Of a stretch of 64,000 bases of DNA, positions 29,756 through 38,800 are shown in pieces. How positions within the stretch are numbered: the first letter of the stretch is position 1; every line of letters begins with the position of its first letter. Position numbers and translations under genes: made by a program. The stretch is from Methanosarcina acetivorans C2A (GTDB lineage: Archaea; Halobacteriota; Methanosarcinia; Methanosarcinales; Methanosarcinaceae): contig NC_003552.1 in assembly GCF_000007345.1 (NCBI RefSeq), positions 2,108,001 through 2,172,000 of the forward strand, in the 5' to 3' direction. Under the pieces are notes generated by a model. That model was not told the origin of the DNA. It was given only the letters and a program-made list of their open reading frames with translations, and did not search any database.

Positions 29756-29770
29756 GAGAAAATTTTTCTC
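29756..29770 (-). terminator. Terminator-like hairpin of the giant dockerin gene
   Basis: GAGAAAA-t-TTTTCTC, the best-paired member of this terminator family, followed on the minus strand by aaatttcccacaactttttt. Confidence 0.6.
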
Positions 29771-29809
29771 TATTCCTTTTGTTTTTTCATTCTCTTTTAT
29801 TCTCCTTGA

Positions 29810-32800
29810 TCATATCATTGCAAACATATCCACAACATCATCAAAGTCTATCCTTCCGTTTCCGTTGAAGTCGAAGTACTCAACCGGCATATTTTCCTCT
29901 ATCCAGTCCATGTTATGGAAGTAAGCCACTATGTCCACGAAACTGAACTCCCCGTTTCCAGTGAGGTCTTCATAGAGTCCGTCTCCGTCAGGGTCTCTCG
30001 GAACATATTCCTGATCAGGCAGTGGTGACAGGAGAGTCACTTCAATTGTCCCTGCCAGGAGAGCTGGTTCGATAGAATCTCCGGAATCTTCCTCCAGACG
30101 TTTAACCCCGATCGAAAGGTTCGCAGATCCTTTCTCCTTTCCAGAAACCGTGAGAGTAGCAAGCACAACATCTGCTGCTCCTTCCTTAACGGCATCTTCC
30201 AGGTCAACAGTCTTCATGTAGATAGAAGTCCCGGGCAGGGTAGAGTTCTGAGTAATCAGAGCCCAGGAAGGGTACTCTATATCTACTATTTCGGCAATGG
30301 CCGGATCGTCGATAGCAACGGTCAGGTTGTAGCCTGAAAGGCCTGCAGGGAAATTACTGGCAACGATACTTATTTCAGTAGATTCGTTTTCCGCCACAGA
30401 GGAATTTTCCGGGTCGAAGTATAAAGTAACGGTTGATCCGGAAGCTTCGGAAACTTCTATGTAATCCGTTTTTAACTCGAAGTCCCTCCCGGCAGCATTT
30501 TCCACAGTCAGATTTACGGTGTAGTTACCTGCCGATTCATATGTATGCACAGGGTTCTGCTCAGTTGAGTTTGCTCCATCCCCGAAGTCCCAGAGCCAGC
30601 CAGTAATCCCTTCACCTGTGGAAAGGTCAGTAAACTGAACGTCCAGAGGCACGTACCCACCAGTGACGTTTGTCGAGAAGTTTGCGACAGGGGCTGCTGT
30701 TGATGAGGCTTTGACAGTTATCTGGACGCTGCCGTTCATACCCTCGGCAGAGGCCGTGACGTTCGTCGTTCCCCCGGTAAGGGCAGTGAAAAAGCCGGTA
30801 GTGGCATTGATGCTGCCGACTGCCTCGCTGGAAGAAGACCAGGTAAAGGTAGTGTCGGGAAGGCTCTCGCAATACTGTGTATATGCAGACGCAGCAAATG
30901 TCAGATTTTCACCCACAGACAGCTCAGCTTCGGAAGGGGTGACGTTTATGACACTCAGAACTTCTTCATCTGCAATCACCCAGATGTTGTCGATGTAAAA
31001 TCCGATGTTGTCCCAGCTGTATCCATTCCAATCTGCCTGGACTTTAAAAGTATGCTTTCCGGGTTCTATTCCCGAGAGATCAAACTCATAGAGGTGCCAA
31101 TTCTTCGCAGCTGTGACAGGAATAGAGAATATCTCATTTCCGTCCAGGTAGAATTTTACATATTCATTGTAGGCATACATTGTACTGGTCGTGGCAGCGT
31201 CAAACCTCAGAGTCTTTGCCCCGGAAGGAATTCTGATCGTACGTTCTGCAGAGGCACTCTGCTGGGAGGCATCACAGCCGATGCTGTACGAACCTTCGTA
31301 GACCGTGGTACTGACCAGGCCGCAGTTGCTGCACGTCCAGTCGTCAAGGGAATCGCAGTTGTCCTGCCAGGGGAGAGACAAATTTTCATATCTCACGCTC
31401 AGGAGGGCAAGAGGGATCTTGTAGTAGTTGGAGCCGTCCCTGTCATATGTAAGCGTGCTGTTCTGGCCGGCAGTGAGCATGGAATTTATGTCCCACTCAT
31501 CAGCGCCGAAGTAGCTCCCCTCCGGGGTTCCTGAACTGAGCGCTGTTCCCTTGAAAGTATACACACCGTTTACACTGGCATAGTAGACCGCCGAGAGGTT
31601 GGCTGAGTCCCACCCACCGGCAAGCAAAGCCGTTTCAAATTCAGTCGAACCGGTGTATCCGGTGGAGTCATCCCCCGGATTTACCGTGTCGTGGCCCTGG
31701 TTAACCCAGTAATAAACCTTGTCCGAATCCCCGTCATCGTAGGCAATAACAAGGGTCATGGCTTTTATCCTGCCGTCGAATGAGAAATCTATCTTGCCGC
31801 TTGAAGCCCTGACGCTTACCTCGCCTGAACTGATAACGTCTGTGAGGTCGTACCACATCAGGTAGTCGCTTGTAACACGGTTCATGTGGTCGCTCAGCCA
31901 GACCGGGCCTGCTCCACCGTCCCCAGGGAACGAGTAGCTTGTGTTGAAAATCTCGCGTTCCTGAAGTTCATAGGTGTTGTCCCCATCGGCGTTAATGTCT
32001 ATGGTCACATTGCCGCGGTAGTTATTTTGCATATGCCCGCAGTAGACGTCTACATAAAGCCTGGCCCATTTGATTTCCGTATAGTCCGGCAGAGTGAAAG
32101 TCTCCTGTGCAGAGGTCTCAAATCCCGGGTACGAGTCGTACCACAACCCTCCTGAAACGGTCCCGTTCCTGACTGTGGTCAGGGGAATGCCCCCGTTATA
32201 ACTATCGGAGGTAAGAGGAGCTGTGGCGGTGACGATACCGGTCGTTGTGCTGATCCCACCTACCCCTGTAGCTGCCAGAGTGACCGTATTTATCCCCGGG
32301 GTTAGATAGGTGTGGACCGGATTCTGCTCCGTTGAGGTACTACCGTCACCGAAGTCCCACTTCCAGTTGCTCACGCTGCCGGTCGAGGTGTCGGTGAAAT
32401 GAACAGTGAAAGGTACCTGGCCGGTGTCTGCATCGATGGTAAAGTTGGCAACAGGTGCTGAAACATCAGAAGTCACGCTGATGTAGTCTGTTTTTATTAA
32501 GGTGTTATTGCCGCCGTAGTTCGATGCGGTGAGCGTCACGTTGTATGTCCCTTTTGCCTCATAGGTGTGGACCGGGTTTTGTTCGGTGGAGGTGCTGCCG
32601 TCTCCAAAATCCCATTCCCAGGAGGTCGGGGTGTTTGCGGAGGCATCTGTGAACCGGACTGAGAGAGGAGCTTCACCACCTGTGACGTTTGCGCTGAAGT
32701 CCGCGGCCGGGGCGAGAACAAGAGCACCCACGTTGATGTAATCCGTTTTAGTCTCGGTATCGGCTCCAAGGGAGGTCGAGACCGTGAGAGCGACAGTATA

Positions 32801-35800
32801 ACTTGTATTTGCCGTAGAGTAGGTGTGGACCGGATTTTGTTCAGTAGAGGTACTGCCGTCTCCGAAGTCCCAGAGCCAGGAAGTTGGAGTACCGGTCGAG
32901 GTGTCGGTGAACTGCACGACAAGCGGTGCATTTCCACTCGTAGTGCTTGCTGTGAAGTTGGCCTCAGAGGCAGTTTCCAGAGTGACTTCCAGGAATGCGG
33001 CAGCAAGGTTCATATACCCGTCACACCGGACACCCAGCTCGTTAGTGCCTTCTTGCAGGCTGCTTGTGACATCGTAATACTTGTAGCCCGGGTCACTGCC
33101 TGCACCGCCGGTAAGCGATACGCTCTGCTTGTTGAAGAGTATTGTCCACTGACCGTTATCCCCACCGGATGGAAGCACGGTTGTCGCACTTGCAGAGGTA
33201 ACCCTGCTTGTGGTCACATTGTTGAATACTGCATAACCAACGTACTCGTCGCTGCTTCCTCCGTAAAGACTGTCGCAGCCTTCATCCAGCCAGACCATTC
33301 TATGCGGTTCGCCCGGATCTTCATAGACAACAGCCAGCACTGCACCATACAGCCCTCCACCTGGCCTGGAAGCGGCAATAATTGCGGTATTTCCTTCAGG
33401 GTTGAAGTATCGTGTTACATTGTAGACCGCCTGACCGTTGAAACCATATTCGGCACCATCCCCGTCTTTTAACGGGTCAGCATAGAACGCGGACTGGTTT
33501 ACAGTATTGCCATTGAACTGGAGAGTAAAACCCGGATCGCCATTACACCAGGTATAGGACTGGTAGAGCCTGGCCTCTTTTACGACCGCATTCTCAGGTA
33601 TCGGAAGGTCGGTGCTGGTATACTGCACGGTAGTAGAATACCATCCGCCCCCTGTCTGGTACCCCGAGCTGCCCTGGGAATAGATTAGTGCCACATTGCC
33701 TTCCACGTAGACCCCGGTCTCCAGGTCTATTCCGGAGTAGTATCTCCCTCCGTAATAGTAGTTGCCAGTCGTTCCAACGGTTACCTCTGCAGCGTATGCG
33801 TTGTTGGTCTCGTTGAGCTCGGCAACCAGATTTTCAGGGTCAACTGTGGCTGAGATCGAAACGATGTCTCCGGTTTTACGGCGCGTCAGATCCGTGAAGC
33901 TGACATCGGTGGTGTTCCCCGCAGCAAGGCCGGTCACGTTGATACCGGTAACTTTTCCATTTACCGAGAAACTTGTCCGGAATACCCCCGGATCAGAGGT
34001 TCCCACGTTCCGGATAGTAGCACTTACCGTGTTGGAGACGGGGGAGGTAGTCGAGCTGACGGACAGGACCGTTAGGTCAGGGGCCAGGCCAATTACGGTT
34101 ACCTCTGCCGAAGAGTTAAGACCTCCTGCAGAGGCCGTAACGTTAGTCTTGCCTGCTGCCCGGGCTGTGAACAGTCCGCTTGCATCGATGCTGCCGACTG
34201 CTTTGTCACTGCTCGACCAGCTGACTGAGGTATTGGTCATCACGTTTCCTTTCTGGTCCAGGAGGACTGCCGTAAACTGCCGGGTTTCGGTCTCGTTAAG
34301 CCTTACACTTGAAGGGGAAACGGTAACCGATGTAATGATCATCGTCTCGACTTTGTAATCACTTATTGTCACAGTGTCGCTTCCGTACTCGTTAGTCGCC
34401 GTGAGCGTGACCGTGTAATTTCCGTCCGCTGAATAGGTATGCCTCGGGTTCTGCTCGGTAGACGTGGTACCGTCCCCGAAGTCCCAGCTCCAGGCGGTCG
34501 GGTAGTTGGCGGAGGTATCGGTAAACTGGACTGCGTGTGGGAGCCCGTAAACCGGAGTGCCGGTGAAAGAGGCGACCGGCGGGGCTGCAGTCCTAACCTC
34601 GCCGCTGAATTGAGAGGCTGAAGGCAGAGAAACGGTGTCGGCGCGGACGACGAGGTTGTCCCAGCAGGCAGTATAATAATAGGAATTCGTAGAGTATCGG
34701 GTGTTCGTAAGACCGATGGCTGTTATATCTCCGGGCATGGTTCCGGTTGCCTGGAGCACTCCATCTTCATACACCGAGACCGTATTTGCAGCATCCCGGC
34801 TAATCCTGAGATGCATGCTGCCGGATGCGGGGCGGGTGCCCTGACCGGTATCGGCATTTGCTTCAGTGATAGTATAGAAAAACGAACCGTTGTATTCTTC
34901 GGACGAGCCATAATAATTATCGTAATACCCGGCTCCTGCATAGGATGCCGGGGAATTATACAAAACCAGGTACAACTCTCCCCGGCTCCTATAAGGGTAA
35001 CTGGTTGAAGTCGGCACGTATGTCAGGTCAACGTCAACAGTAAACGCACCGGAGATCGGAGTTATCGCCCGTTTCACGGCCGCAGTTGAATATGCACCCA
35101 GGGTATTTGTGTTCGGGGCGGTCTTTAACCGGTCGCTGTCTATTGTTGCAGATGCTACACCGGATATGTCCCAATCGGTAGAAAGGCTGGAGAATGCATC
35201 GAATAAGTACCCTGACTCATCCCCGGCATTCTCTGTCACATCCGTATTACTTGTCGTTGTAAGGCCTGCATCCCCGTATAAGACATTCAACGCTCCTGGC
35301 TGGTCTACCCCTTCAAGCCGGACATAGAACCGCGCTTGAGCAGCAGTATAATCCGGCTGGAGGTAGTAAGCCAGCTGGGAGCCCGTGGAATCGGTGAACC
35401 GCAGATCCCCATAATCCTCCCGGCATCGATCCCCAACATACAGGTGCCATACCTTCATGCCATTTGAGTCTTCTTCGTAAGCGGTGCCTGTACTCCTGTG
35501 GATCACAACGACCTGCTGGTACACTGACTGGCTACCGGCAGAAAAATCAATCTTCTGGTAATACTCATTCCTGCCTGCATAGATGTACCCGGTTTTTGTC
35601 GCTGTATTGCTTCCGTAGCCGTTTGTAACTGTGAGGCTTACCGGGTAGGTACCGGAGGTAGAATACGTATGCCTCGGGTTCTGTTCGGTAGATGTTGTAC
35701 CGTCTCCGAAGTCCCAGGCCCAGGAGGTCGGGTTAATCGTGGAGGTGTCGGTGAACTGAACAGCGAATCGGGGATAACCGTTCGTCACATCAGCAGTGAA

Positions 35801-38800
35801 GTTTGCGACAGGTATGCCGCTGCCTACCGTTATGTAATCGGTCTTCACGCTACTGTTGCTGCCGTAGCTGTTTGCAACCGTAAGGTTCACCGTGTAATTC
35901 CCATCCGACGAATATGTATGCACCGGTTTCTGCTCTGTGGACGTGGTCCCGTCCCCGAAGTCCCAGGCCCAGGAGGTCGGGTTAATCGTGGAGGTGTCAG
36001 TGAACTGAACCGTCAGGGGAGCATTTCCGCCCGTTACGCTTGAGACAAAGTTTGCGACCGGAACCCCACTGCTTACTATGATGTAATCGGTCTTTACACA
36101 GGTGTTGTTGCCATAGCTGTTTGAGACCGTCAGGTTTACCGTGTAATTCCCATCCGCTGCATAGGTGTGCACCGGTTTCTGCTCTGTGGACGTGGTACCG
36201 TCCCCGAAGTCCCAGGCCCAGGAGGTCGGGTTAATCGTGGAGGTATCGGTGAACTGAACCGTCAGGGGAGCATTTCCTCCTGTCACGCTTGCTGTGAAGT
36301 TTGCGACAGGTATGCTGCTGCCTACCGTGATATAATCGGTCTTCACGAGCGTGCTGCTGCCATAGCTATTTGAGACCGTCAGGTTCACCGTGTAACTCCC
36401 ATCCGCTGCATATGTATGCATCGGGTTCTGCTCTGTGGACGTGGTACCGTCTCCGAAGTCCCAGGCCCAGGAAGCCGGGGAATTAAACGAACTGTCATTG
36501 AACTGGACGGTCAGCGGAGCATTTCCACCTGTAGTGTTTACTGAGAAATTCCCTACCGGTTTGAGGCCGGATGCTGCGGGAGGAGCAGTGCTATAGGAGC
36601 GGATTGCGAGGTTATCCCAGTATGCGGTATGCCCTCCTGCGGCATTATTAAGGTCCGTACTGACCAGCCCTATGGAAGTGATATTGCCAGCCATGGTGCC
36701 GGTGGCCATGAGGACCCCATTTTCCCAGGCTGATATTTTATTTGAGGCATCCCGGGTGATTTTCAGATACATGCTTCCAGCATCAGGCCGGGTCCCATCC
36801 CCAGTAAAGGATTTATATTGTCCATCGATAAAAGTCCCAAAGCCCCCATCGGTACCCCATGTGGGTTGATAGTAGCCGATAAGTGTATAACTGTCGGAGG
36901 TATAAACAGCCAGGAAAATGTCTCCATCACTGTAACGATACGGGTAATAAGTCAGGTCGACTTCAATTGAAAATTCACCCGGGATCGGTGTGATCGACCG
37001 TATAACTCCCGCAGTCCTGTACTGGCCACTGCTTATCAAAGCACCATGCGGAATAGTTTTTAATTGGCCGTTCTCTATTGTTGCAGATGCCACGCCGGAT
37101 GTATCCCAGTTCGGATTAAGCGTGGAGAATTCATCGATTAGATACCCAGTGGCATCCGCATCGCTTGTCGTTAGAACTTCAAGGTCTCCATATAAGACCT
37201 GCAGCTTTCCGGGCTGATTTGCTTCTTCAAGCCTGACGTAGAACCGTCCCTGTTCTGTAGTATAGTTCGGCAACAGATAATATGCCAGCTCGGACCCCGT
37301 GGCATCTGTGAACCTCACATCACCGTAGTCCTCCCGGCACTGATCCCCTGCCTGCACATGCCAGACTTTTATGCCGTCTGCCGTATTCTCTTCGTAAGGA
37401 CTGCCGTTAGTCCTGTGGATTATAAGCTCCTGCTGGTACGCGGCCTGGTCTCCGGCAGTATATGTAATATTCTGGGAATAGATGTACCTGCCTGCATGGA
37501 TGTAATCGGCTTTTACTGAGGAGTTGCTGCCGTAGCTGTTCGAGACTGTCAGGTTCACGGTGAAGTTTCCAGGAGTTGTATAAGTATGCACCGGTTTCTG
37601 CTCTGTGGACGTGGTACCGTCTCCGAAGTCCCAGGCCCAGGATGTCGGGTTAACGGTTGATGCGTCCTCAAATTGGACCGTGAATGGAGCATAATTTTTC
37701 GTCACGTTAGAAGTAAAGTTTCCATCAGGTATGCCGCTGCTAACCATTATGTAATCGGTCTTCACACAGGCATTGCTGCCATAGCTGTTTGCAACCGTCA
37801 GGTTTACTGTGTAATTCCCTTCTGTTGCATAGTTATGCACCGGGTTCTGTTCGGTAGAAGAGGTGTTATCCCCAAAGTCCCAGAACCACGATGCAGGATT
37901 GACGGTCGATGTTTCGTTGAACTGAACCGTCAATGGAGCATTCCCGCCTGTCACGTTTGCAGTAAGGTTTGCGATCGGTATTCCACTGCCCACTGTTATG
38001 TAATTGGTTTTCACGCAAGTGTTGCTGCTAAAGTTGTTCGCAACTGTCAGGTTTACCGTGTAATTCCCTTCCGTTGCATAGGTATGCACAGGGTTCTGTT
38101 CGGTCGAATTTGAACCGTCGCCAAACTCCCAGAACCATGATGTTGGGTAATAACGCGATGTGTCGTTGAACTGAACCGTCAGCGGAGCATTGCCGCCGGT
38201 CTGGTTTGCGGTGAAGTTCACGATAGGCTGTAAACCGGATTCTGCGGGAGGTGTGGTGCTGTAGGAGCGGACAATGAGGTTATCCCAATACGCCGTATCG
38301 CCGGGTCTACTACTACTATATCCGGTGTTGGTGAGCCCAATGGCAGTTATGCTTCCAGCCATAGTGCCTGTCCCCATGAGGGTTCCGTCCTCATACACCG
38401 ATATGGTGTTTGAAGCATCCCGGATAATTTTAAGATGCATACTGCCTGACCCCGGGCGGCTGCCATATTTCCCGGTATCTCCAGTTGTTCCGCTTATACT
38501 ATAGAAGAAGCAGCCGTAGTAATTCGAAGAGTAATCGTAATATCCAATTGCCGTATAATCCGTTGAAGTATAAGCAACAAGGAACAGTTCTCCCCTACAA
38601 TTCACTTCACTTGCGTCATATGTCAGATTGACTTCTGCAGAAAACGCGCCTGGTATAGGGGTTATCGACTGTTTCACAGCCGCGGATGAAAGTGAATGAA
38701 AGGTACCTGTATTCCCGGTGGTCATTAACCGGCTTTCATTTATTACCGCAGATGCTACCCCGGATGTATTCCAGTTCGGATTAAGCGTGGAGAACTCATC